In this document: positions 15,907 through 23,244 of the stretch, piece by piece | Layout: each line of letters begins with the position of its first letter | Position numbering within the stretch: the stretch's first letter is position 1 | NCBI RefSeq assembly: GCF_004118855.1 | Contig: NZ_PDKF01000004.1 | Location: 248,065 to 312,064 of the forward strand | Direction of reading: 5' to 3' | Length of the DNA: 64,000 bases | Origin: Arcobacter sp. CECT 8983 | GTDB lineage: Bacteria > Campylobacterota > Campylobacteria > Campylobacterales > Arcobacteraceae | Translations under genes and position numbers: made by a program | Notes under the pieces: model-generated | What the model saw: only the letters and a program-made list of their open reading frames with translations | Told to the model about the DNA's origin: nothing | Database searches by the model: none

Positions 15907-18345
15907 GTGTCTAAAACAAAGTGTAACCACTGCCATTTAGAGTTTGATGACAGTGTAATGATAAAAGAAAAAGATTTAAATTTTTGTTGTAAAGGTTGTC
16001 AAGGTGTTTATCATCTTTTAAAAGATGATGGATTAGACTCTTTTTATGACAAACTTGGAAATAAAACTATAAATCCTCCTATTGAAGTTGATGATGATAT
16101 TAACAGATTTGATACAAAAAGTTTTGAAGAGATGTTTATTCATACAACTGAAGACGGCTTTAAACAAATCGATTTGATTATTGAAGGAATTCATTGTGCT
16201 GCATGTGTTTGGTTAAATGAAAAAGTTCTTTATGATACAGATGGGATTATTGGTGCAGATATTAACTTTACAAATAACAAAGCTAAAATAATTTGGGATG
16301 AGTCAACTGTTAAACTATCAGATATAATCAAAAAAATAAGAAGTATAGGCTATAACGCATATGCATATGATGCAAGTGTTGCAGATGAACAAGCTATAAA
16401 GTCAAAGAGAGATTACTTTATTCGTATGATGGTTGCAGTGTTTGCAAGTATGAATATTATGATGCTTTCTGTTGCAAAATATACAGGCTTTTTTACAGGA
16501 ATGGATGAAGAAGTAAGAAGTTATGTTCATTTAGGTGAATTTATTCTAGCTACTCCTGTATTGTTTTATTCTGGCTGGATTTTCTTTCGTGGTGCTTATT
16601 ATGGATTAAAAAACCGCATTTTAAATATGGACTTCTTAGTAAGTTCTGGTGCTACATTAACTTATATTTATTCACTGTTTATTCTTTTTGGAGCAAAAGG
16701 CGAAAGCTATTTTGACTCTGTTGCTATGATTATTACCTTTGTATTAGTTGGAAAATATCTAGAAGTCATTGGTAAAAAAAGTGCTGTTGATACTTTAGAC
16801 AAAATTAAAGGAACACTTCCTTTAGAAGCTACAATTGTAGAAAATGGAATTAAAAAATCAATTCCTTTAAATAGTATCAAAGTAGGGGATATTATTGAAT
16901 TAAGATCAGGTGAAAAAGTTTGTATTGATGGTTTTATTATTAGTGGAGAAGGAAACTTTGATGAATCTAGTTTAACAGGAGAGTCTTTACCTATTTATAA
17001 AAGACAAGGTGAAAAAGTATTTAGTGGAACAATAAATAGTGACAGTGTTATTAGATATGAAGCTAGTAAAACATATAAAGATTCTACTTTAAACTCTATT
17101 GTAACTTTATTGGAAGATTCTCTTAGTTCAAAACCAAAAATTGAACATAAGGCTAATGAAGTATCAAAAGGTTTTACAATTACAATTCTTTCTTTATCTG
17201 TACTTACTTTCTTAGTTTGGTATTTTTTAGGAATAGATTTAGGTTTTAATTATGATGGAACAAATCATTTTGAAAAATCTTTTATTGTCGCTATTTCTGT
17301 TATTGTTATTGCTTGTCCTTGTGCCTTAGCCCTTGCTACTCCAATTGCTAGTTTAGTTGGTATCTCTGAACTTGCTAAAAAAGGTTTACTTTTTAAAGAA
17401 GCAAAATATATAGAATCAATGGCAAAAGCAGATACTTTAGTTATGGATAAAACTGGAACTATTACAAAGGGTGAATTAAAAGTAAAAAAAATGAGACTTT
17501 TAGATGACAATATTCACAAACTAAATCTTTTATATTCTGTATTAGAAGCTTCAACTCATCCTGTTTCTATCTCTGTTAAGAAACATCTTGAAAAAGAGTT
17601 ATCTTTAGAAACAAAAGAGATTTTTGATGTAAAACAAGTTGAAGCAAAGGGAATAAAAGCAAAATATAAAAATGTAGATGGAAAACTGTTTCATCTTATG
17701 GGTGGAAACATTGAACTTCTAAAAGACAGTGGAATTAATTATAAATTTGATTCAAACAATACTGTATATCTGTTCGCAATAAATAGAAAAGTTATTGCAA
17801 CTTTTGAATTAGTAGATGAGATAAAAGAGGGTGCAAAAGAGCTTATTAATGATGCTTATTCAAATGGCTTAGATATTATTATGCTCACAGGGGATAATGA
17901 AAAAGTAGCCTCAAAAGTGGCATCAAAAGTAGGTATTAAAACTTTTGTAGCTGGAATTAATCCAATACAAAAAGCAGAATATATAAAACAATTAAAAGAA
18001 GCAGGAAAAACAGTTATCATGGCTGGAGATGGTATAAATGATTCTATTGCTTTAGCAAAATCAGATGTGGCTATTGCAATGGGTAATTCTTCTGATGTGA
18101 CTATTTCTGTATCAGATGTTGTTTTATTAAATAACTCTTTAGAAAGTTTATTAAAAGCTTTTAAAATATCTAGAAGAACATATAAGTTTATAAAACAAAA
18201 TTTAACACTTTCTTTGGTGTATAATGCTATAACTATTCCTTTAGCAATGGCAGGTTTTGTAATACCTTTAGTGGCAGCTTTATCTATGAGTTTAAGTTCA
18301 CTTCTAGTAGTTGCAAACTCTATGAGAATAAAACAAAAATATTAA
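15907..18345 (+). CDS. ccoI: Copper-translocating P-type ATPase for cbb3 oxidase assembly
   Basis: 812 aa with a GTG start. An N-terminal Cys-rich metal-binding module (CNHC...CCKGC, about 6-31) is followed by an HMA domain with GIHCAAC (94-100). The core has TGES (357-360), the metal site CPC (470-472), phosphorylation site DKTGT (D514), a THPVS motif and GDGIND. Eight membrane helices fit a P1B ATPase. The extra N-terminal module and the ccoS gene 12 bases downstream identify it as CcoI/FixI, which supplies copper to cbb3 cytochrome oxidase. Confidence 0.93.
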   Translation: MSKTKCNHCHLEFDDSVMIKEKDLNFCCKGCQGVYHLLKDDGLDSFYDKLGNKTINPPIEVDDDINRFDTKSFEEMFIHTTEDGFKQIDLIIEGIHCAACVWLNEKVLYDTDGIIGADINFTNNKAKIIWDESTVKLSDIIKKIRSIGYNAYAYDASVADEQAIKSKRDYFIRMMVAVFASMNIMMLSVAKYTGFFTGMDEEVRSYVHLGEFILATPVLFYSGWIFFRGAYYGLKNRILNMDFLVSSGATLTYIYSLFILFGAKGESYFDSVAMIITFVLVGKYLEVIGKKSAVDTLDKIKGTLPLEATIVENGIKKSIPLNSIKVGDIIELRSGEKVCIDGFIISGEGNFDESSLTGESLPIYKRQGEKVFSGTINSDSVIRYEASKTYKDSTLNSIVTLLEDSLSSKPKIEHKANEVSKGFTITILSLSVLTFLVWYFLGIDLGFNYDGTNHFEKSFIVAISVIVIACPCALALATPIASLVGISELAKKGLLFKEAKYIESMAKADTLVMDKTGTITKGELKVKKMRLLDDNIHKLNLLYSVLEASTHPVSISVKKHLEKELSLETKEIFDVKQVEAKGIKAKYKNVDGKLFHLMGGNIELLKDSGINYKFDSNNTVYLFAINRKVIATFELVDEIKEGAKELINDAYSNGLDIIMLTGDNEKVASKVASKVGIKTFVAGINPIQKAEYIKQLKEAGKTVIMAGDGINDSIALAKSDVAIAMGNSSDVTISVSDVVLLNNSLESLLKAFKISRRTYKFIKQNLTLSLVYNAITIPLAMAGFVIPLVAALSMSLSSLLVVANSMRIKQKY

Positions 18346-18357
18346 TAGGAAAAAAGA

Positions 18358-18585
18358 ATGATAAATGACACTTTATTAATGATGTTAATTGTAGGGCTTG
18401 TTGTATCCTTCGCAATTTTAGGTGTATTTATTTGGGGTGCAAAAAGTGGTCAATTTGATGACAGTAGAAAAATGATGGATGGTTTATTATTTGATGGAAC
18501 TGATGATTTGAATGATGCTATTAAAAAAGATGAAAAGATAAAAAAAGCAAAAGAGAATAAAAAAAGTGAATCACAAAAGAAGTGA
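18358..18585 (+). CDS. ccoS: cbb3-type cytochrome oxidase assembly protein CcoS
   Basis: 75 aa. One N-terminal membrane helix (about 5-27) is followed by the family motif WGAKSGQFDD, then an acidic and Lys-rich tail. CcoS is needed for cofactor insertion into cbb3 oxidase and is normally paired with ccoI, as here. A terminator hairpin overlaps the last codons. Confidence 0.92.
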   Translation: MINDTLLMMLIVGLVVSFAILGVFIWGAKSGQFDDSRKMMDGLLFDGTDDLNDAIKKDEKIKKAKENKKSESQKK

Positions 18586-18596
18586 CTCACTTTTTT
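18561..18596 (+). terminator. Terminator of ccoI-ccoS (possibly bidirectional)
   Basis: AAAAAGTGA-A-TCAC (18561-18574) pairs with GTGA-C-TCACTTTTT (18582-18595) with one A/C mismatch, followed by T residues. The stem contains the ccoS stop codon and separates it from the convergent cytochrome gene. Confidence 0.75.
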
Positions 18597-18613
18597 ATTA
18601 TATGAAAAATTAA

Positions 18614-18892
18614 TTAGAATGCAGCGATTTGCTTAGCTAAATCTTCAATATCAGCATCAGAAAGTCTTGCAACTTGACCTTTCATAACACCTTTCATAGC
18701 TCCACCATAAGAACCATCTTTGTAACCTTTAAGTGCAGCAACAGTTTTTTCAACTGGCCAACCTTTAATTACTTTAGATTTTCCTAATGCAGATTTCTCT
18801 GCAGTAGCCCCATGACATCCAGCACATGGTGCCCAGTTAGCAGCCATTAATGAAGCAGCAGCAATCATTGTTCCTAAAACAATCTTTTTCAT
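18614..18892 (-). CDS. Small periplasmic c-type cytochrome (c553-like)
   Basis: 92 aa. A signal peptide (1-18, ending SLMA) is followed by the heme site C23-A-G-C26-H27 and a Met-rich GGAMKGVMKGQ that can supply the sixth ligand. The size matches the c553 electron carriers that feed cbb3 oxidase in Campylobacterota. It lies next to the cbb3 assembly genes but on the other strand. AAGGAG precedes the ATG. Confidence 0.9.
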   Translation of the reverse strand: MKKIVLGTMIAAASLMAANWAPCAGCHGATAEKSALGKSKVIKGWPVEKTVAALKGYKDGSYGGAMKGVMKGQVARLSDADIEDLAKQIAAF

Positions 18893-19097
18893 TTAATCTC
18901 CTTATTTATGTAAAACTAAATTTTATCACTTTTTTCTTTCATTTAACTTATGAAATTCTTGAATATTAGGTCATTTTAGAGATAAAACTATAATGAAATC
19001 TAATATATATCCAACTTTATTATTTAATCTTACTTTTGCCTTCATATAGAACTTATAGGTTTTAAATGATAAAATTACAAAAAATAAAGGAACTATT

Positions 19098-19268
19098 ATT
19101 AAGCTAGAACCTTGTAGACACTGCAAAAGAGAAATTGAAACAAAAAAAAGACAATGCCCATATTGTGGAACGCTAAATCCAACAGTTAAAATAAAAGAGA
19201 TAATAATAGGAATTGTAGCAGTTACTGTTGTAATGTATCTTGTAACTATTTTTATTAATATAAATTAA
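19098..19268 (+). CDS. Small zinc-ribbon membrane protein with apparent ATT start codon
   Basis: 56 aa. The frame reads (M)KLEPCRHCKREIETKKRQ, then CPYCG, giving two CxxC pairs (CRHC and CPYC) of a zinc ribbon, then one membrane helix (about 34-53). In this frame the last upstream stop is TAG at 19056-19058, and between it and the first Cys codon there is no ATG, GTG or TTG. The codon ATT at 19098 lies six bases after AAAGGA (19086-19091). ATT is a rare start codon, best known from infC. The gene is convergent with the rhomboid locus. Function unknown. Confidence 0.6.
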   Translation: MKLEPCRHCKREIETKKRQCPYCGTLNPTVKIKEIIIGIVAVTVVMYLVTIFININ

Positions 19269-19276
19269 TAAAGAAT

Positions 19277-19297
19277 AATAGTTTTAGGAACTATTTT
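19277..19297. terminator. Hairpin terminator after zinc-ribbon gene
   Basis: AATAGTT (19277-19283), loop TTAGG, AACTATT (19289-19295), followed by TT. The last bases lie inside the 55-bp repeat copy that starts at 19292, so the hairpin straddles the cassette boundary. Confidence 0.5.
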
Positions 19298-19346
19298 CTA
19301 ATAGCTGCTAATAAAAATCCAATACCTAAACCAATAAAGTGTGAAT
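19292..19346. repeat. Left 55-bp direct repeat (orphan copy of rhomboid gene tail)
   Basis: Identical over 55 of 55 bases to 22149-22203. On the minus strand it spells the last 17 codons of the rhomboid protease (SHFIGLGIGFLLAAIRK and stop) but is joined to no rhomboid gene. The identity stops at the first base of the NACHT stop codon (19346-19348). Confidence 0.95.
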
Positions 19347-21946
19347 TATTTAGGATGTTTTTTTATAATGTAATCGACAAATGTTTCATCGAATTTAGCA
19401 TCTGTTAAATCTGCACCAGTAAAATCTGAATTCTTAAATTTTGAATTTCTAAAATCTACATTGTTCATATAAGTGTTTTGAAAATTAGAATAATTTAAAT
19501 CTGCATATTCAAAATTTGAATCTCTCATATATGAATTATAAAATATTCCGTAACCCATATCTTCTTTTTGATAAAAAGAAAGAGCATTTTGAATTCGGCT
19601 GTCGATAAATTCATCTATATCCACATCACCCATATAAACATTTAACAAGTTTGCATCTTTTAAATTTACACCATGTAAAGATACATTTTGTAAAATTATA
19701 TTTTCAAAATCAGTATCTGAAAAATCTTGATATGAAAAGTCTAAAAATATTTTATCACTGCTAAGTATTTTCATATATGTTAATACTTTATTTTTTCTAA
19801 AATCGTTTGTAATAAAATTTTCTTCATTTTCTAATATTTTTAAAATTGACCAAAAACCTAAGAATGTATTTGCACTTTTTTCTAAAGGATTTTTAATTCC
19901 TGTTATATTAATAAGGAAATCTGTTTCCAGGAATCCATCAAATAAATTTAATAATCTATTTTTTAAAAATTCATTTCGGTTATCTTCTTTTTTATTAAAA
20001 ATTTCATCTAAATATTCAATTAATTCATTAGACAATGTATTTTCAGAAAAAAGAGCATAGAAAATATTTAATACATCTTCTTCCTTTTTATAAAATTCTT
20101 CCTCTTCTTTATTATAATCTGTAATTGATATAATATCAGAATACATTTTTTCTGCTGTCATATACTCTTGTAATGATTTATGTAAAAACTCAATAGCATA
20201 ATCATTCATATCTTCATCATCTACATCTTGATTATTCTTTTTTACTTCATCCAAATAAAAAGCAATCATAACTGTTTTTAAAGAGTCAAAAATATTTTCT
20301 CTATTTAATGAATCATAAAAATCTTTTAATATTGGGGATTTTAGCAGTTTTCCTTTATTAATATAACCATTTCCTGTTAAATAAATCTCAAAAGCTAAAT
20401 TTTTTATAAATTTTCTTAACTTTTTTTCATTCATATCTTGAAGGTTCTTAATTTGACCTGTTTTTTCCCAATTTCTTTTAATTAAGGAATCAAACAATTT
20501 TTCATAAATATCCGTTCTACTTGTAGATGATAATAAGTTATTATTACTTTTTACAATCAAATATAATATTATAGGTTGAGTAATTAATTCTTTTATATGC
20601 TTATATTTATATCTTTCTTTATTTATTATCTTAATATCTGATATTGATAAAGAACAATCATCATAAAAACTTTTATATTTTGTTAACCATTCAATTTGTT
20701 GTTCAGTGTTAAACTCTTCAAGCTGAATTAATAAAGGATTTTTTCTCTTTAATTTGTCTATATTTACATAATTTAATCGTGAAGTAATTATAAATGAAAA
20801 ATTTTGATTTTCTGAAACTTCATCAATAAAATTATTACATAAATCTTCGATATCTGTTAGTTTTAGATTATCTTTCATATATAATTCATCTAGCCCATCT
20901 AACACTAAAAAAGAGTTTCTAAGTTCAAGTTCGGTTACTTCAATATTGTAAGTAGTCTTAATAAACTTTGTAAGTGTTCCAATAGGGTCTGCTACTAAAT
21001 CAGAGATATTTTTTATATTTCTAAAAGTTAAAAAGAAAAAATTTGAATTACAATCTTTATTGACTATCTCATATGCTAATCTTTTCGTAAATGAACTTTT
21101 ACCTTGTCCAGGGAATCCAAATAAAAATATGGCTCTGTTATTACTTGATAAATAATCATAGTCATACTCTTTGAAAATTATTTTATCAAGAAAAGTGTGT
21201 AAATTAAACTCTTGTTTTTCTTCCAAGATTTTATTTATATTTATAAAGTTTTTAGTTGAATCATCAATAATAATTTTTTCTGTATTTATACTTGATGTAT
21301 GAATTAAATATTCAGGCAAAATATAGATATCATTTAAGGTTATTCCTTCTTCATCATTTAACACTACTTTATTATATAAATTGGCATATTCACTTAATAG
21401 TTTTGTAATTCTGTTTTCTTTATTTTCAATAGAAAACATTTTTGAATTTAAGTATTTACTATATGATTTAAATAGAATAGGTTCACTATCTAATAAAATA
21501 TAATACTCTTTTTCAATATTACTTTTTAGATAATTAATTATATTATTCTTAATTTTAGTATTATTAATTATTAAACTATTTATATGGTTTTCAGCAAAAC
21601 TTGAAATATTTGAATAAAAATTATCTAAACTAAAATCTTTTGTTTGAAACTTAACTGTATTATTTTTTAGATAATCATCTTTTTTTAACTCAATTTTAGG
21701 AGAATATCTTTTTATAGCTCTTATCAAAGTAAAAAAGTAAGCTAATAATAAAACTTTATTATGTGCTTCTTCAATATCTTCAATATCTTTTTTTTTCTCA
21801 TATATATATTTTGCAAGTTTCCCAAAAGGAATTGAAGAATATAAATCGTCATTTTCAAAAAAATCTAATTTATCAATTGTATTTATACTTAAATCAAGAA
21901 CTTGCTCAATAACTGATGATATATTTGCTTTATCTAAAAACTTCAT
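19346..21946 (-). CDS. NACHT-domain NTPase with C-terminal pentapeptide repeats (bacterial NLR-like)
   Basis: 866 aa, soluble. Residues 1-260 are helical with no known motif. The NACHT core has Walker A FGFPGQGKSSF (about 276-286), Walker B SFLVLDGLDEL (345-355), a sensor FSFIITSR (383-390) and the winged-helix signature FLHKSLQEYMTAE (about 587-599). The last ~120 residues hold pentapeptide repeats such as DFSDTDFENI, NLKDANLLNV, DSNFEYADLNYSNF and NSDFTGADLTDAKF. Bacterial NACHT proteins with a repeat-type sensor at the C-terminus are known anti-phage proteins; defence is a family-based inference. The gene stands alone between direct repeats. A -10-like TATAAT on the minus strand (21960-21955) is so close to the start that the mRNA could be nearly leaderless. 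Confidence 0.85.
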   Translation of the reverse strand: MKFLDKANISSVIEQVLDLSINTIDKLDFFENDDLYSSIPFGKLAKYIYEKKKDIEDIEEAHNKVLLLAYFFTLIRAIKRYSPKIELKKDDYLKNNTVKFQTKDFSLDNFYSNISSFAENHINSLIINNTKIKNNIINYLKSNIEKEYYILLDSEPILFKSYSKYLNSKMFSIENKENRITKLLSEYANLYNKVVLNDEEGITLNDIYILPEYLIHTSSINTEKIIIDDSTKNFININKILEEKQEFNLHTFLDKIIFKEYDYDYLSSNNRAIFLFGFPGQGKSSFTKRLAYEIVNKDCNSNFFFLTFRNIKNISDLVADPIGTLTKFIKTTYNIEVTELELRNSFLVLDGLDELYMKDNLKLTDIEDLCNNFIDEVSENQNFSFIITSRLNYVNIDKLKRKNPLLIQLEEFNTEQQIEWLTKYKSFYDDCSLSISDIKIINKERYKYKHIKELITQPIILYLIVKSNNNLLSSTSRTDIYEKLFDSLIKRNWEKTGQIKNLQDMNEKKLRKFIKNLAFEIYLTGNGYINKGKLLKSPILKDFYDSLNRENIFDSLKTVMIAFYLDEVKKNNQDVDDEDMNDYAIEFLHKSLQEYMTAEKMYSDIISITDYNKEEEEFYKKEEDVLNIFYALFSENTLSNELIEYLDEIFNKKEDNRNEFLKNRLLNLFDGFLETDFLINITGIKNPLEKSANTFLGFWSILKILENEENFITNDFRKNKVLTYMKILSSDKIFLDFSYQDFSDTDFENIILQNVSLHGVNLKDANLLNVYMGDVDIDEFIDSRIQNALSFYQKEDMGYGIFYNSYMRDSNFEYADLNYSNFQNTYMNNVDFRNSKFKNSDFTGADLTDAKFDETFVDYIIKKHPK

Positions 21947-22147
21947 TTTAATCCATTATATTAAAAATAATCACTTATAATATCATTTTCTTTAAAAGAG
22001 AATAATAAAGCTTTAGTTCCTTAACACAGCAAATTATATTATTTTATATGAATTTTTTACATAAATAAAATTTTTTTATTGAATAAATTTAATATATATC
22101 TTTTTGTAATATTTATGCCTTTATACTCTATAAAAGGGAAGTATTAT

Positions 22148-22681
22148 TTATTTTCTAATAGCTGCTAATAAAAATCCAATACCTAAACCAATAAAGTGTG
22201 AATACCAAGCAATTGGAAGTCCAATAAGAATAGGTGCAACTGAAATTATTAAAACCCAAGTAACAATGGCTTTCCTTTGAAATCTATCAACATAAGCAAT
22301 ATATCCCATTAGTGCACAAATAGCACCAGAAGCCCCAACTAAATTTACAAAATTATCTAAGTAGTAAATATATAAAAAACTAAGAATTGAAGTTGCGAGT
22401 CCAGCTATAAAGTATGCAAGTACAAACTCTTTTTTCCCTCTATACATCTCAATGGCATTCCCAAATTGATATAAAACAAACATATTCATAGCTAAGTGAC
22501 CTAATCCACCATGGGCAAACATAGTTGTTAGTGGTTGCCAATAAAAACCACTTTCTATAAAGTACATATTAAGACCTAAATATAGACCTCCATAACTTAT
22601 ATTTGTTTGTACAAGGTACATTAAGATAGTTATTCCAATAGTGATATTTGTTAGTGTAAAATTAGATCTAGTTCTGAACAT
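22148..22681 (-). CDS. Rhomboid-family intramembrane serine protease
   Basis: 177 aa, six predicted membrane helices. The family motifs are present: AHGGLGHLAMNMFVLYQFGN (56-75), GASG with nucleophile S118 (116-119), and SHFIGLGIG with catalytic H162. It cleaves membrane-spanning substrates; the substrate is unknown. Its final 17 codons, including H162, are the 55-bp sequence repeated at 19292-19346. The start overlaps the end of the upstream 189-aa gene by 14 bases, so the two are likely co-expressed. Confidence 0.9.
   Translation of the reverse strand: MFRTRSNFTLTNITIGITILMYLVQTNISYGGLYLGLNMYFIESGFYWQPLTTMFAHGGLGHLAMNMFVLYQFGNAIEMYRGKKEFVLAYFIAGLATSILSFLYIYYLDNFVNLVGASGAICALMGYIAYVDRFQRKAIVTWVLIISVAPILIGLPIAWYSHFIGLGIGFLLAAIRK
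22149..22203. repeat. Right 55-bp direct repeat (3' end of rhomboid gene)
   Basis: Perfect partner of 19292-19346. It covers the stop codon, codons 161-177 and two bases of codon 160 of the rhomboid gene. Confidence 0.95.
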
Positions 22682-23237
22682 AGTTTTTATATACCTTTAA
22701 TGAGCAATCAACTCTTTGCATAATAGCGTTTTTATACATAAATTTAAAATCACTTTGCATAAAAAATATCTCTTTTGAGTTAATTCTAAATGATGTTATT
22801 ACTGTTCCTGCGTTTAATTTGTCTTTGGAACTCTCTATTATTTCATATTTTATCTTTAAATACTTTTGTAAATTTTCTTTTGGTTTAATCTTAAGTAAGC
22901 TTTTAATGTAATTGTCTATCTCTTTAGTAGTAAGAACTTTTTCAATTTGAGAATTTTCTTCTAATTTTAATAATGAACCTTCAATTTTGTAATAACCTTT
23001 TTCAATGGCATTAAAAGACTTTTTCACTAATTCATGATTTTTTACAGTTACTTTTGTATTATTCTCTTTTTGACAAGGTATTTTTTCAATTTTAGAAAGG
23101 GAGTCTTCTTTTTTTTGAGGCTTTACTATAAAATTAGTATATAAAACAATTGTTATTGAAACCATAACAATTGTTGCGAAGGTAAAAAGATTGTTTACGA
23201 TAATACTATCATTAGGTCTAGTTCTTTTTACCTTCAT
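22668..23237 (-). CDS. Single-TM protein of unknown function
   Basis: 189 aa. A basic N-terminus and one membrane helix (about 14-31) are followed by a ~155-residue domain that would face the periplasm. It contains alternating strands and helices and two cysteines (in EKIPCQKEN and MQRVDCSLKV) that could form a disulfide. No known motif seen. It lies seven bases after lon and overlaps the rhomboid gene, so the set lon, this gene and rhomboid appears to be one operon. Confidence 0.6.
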   Translation of the reverse strand: MKVKRTRPNDSIIVNNLFTFATIVMVSITIVLYTNFIVKPQKKEDSLSKIEKIPCQKENNTKVTVKNHELVKKSFNAIEKGYYKIEGSLLKLEENSQIEKVLTTKEIDNYIKSLLKIKPKENLQKYLKIKYEIIESSKDKLNAGTVITSFRINSKEIFFMQSDFKFMYKNAIMQRVDCSLKVYKNYVQN

Positions 23238-23244
23238 TTTTTTG

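Larger units (their letters stand above)
19292..22203 (-). mobile_element. Candidate single-gene cassette (NACHT) at the 3' end of the rhomboid gene
   Basis: Two perfect 55-bp direct repeats bound 2802 bases of unique DNA that holds one gene, a NACHT NTPase, and its promoter region. The right copy is the working 3' end of the rhomboid gene; the left copy is a leftover next to the zinc-ribbon gene. This is what integration at the 3' end of a gene leaves behind when the element brings its own copy of that end. Subtracting one repeat and the unique DNA (2857 bases) would restore a plain convergent zinc-ribbon/rhomboid locus. No integrase, transposase or terminal inverted repeat is visible, so movement would need an enzyme supplied from elsewhere, or homologous recombination. 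Confidence 0.7.

Noticed and set aside
19346..21946. Foreign origin of the NACHT gene from base composition
   Set aside because: It looks AT-richer than its neighbours, but the whole window is AT-rich and I could not compute composition, so I did not use this as evidence.
19269..22203. A full transposon or integrative element around the NACHT gene
   Set aside because: No transposase, integrase, resolvase or terminal inverted repeat was found in this stretch, and the repeats are direct and gene-derived. I kept only the cassette interpretation.
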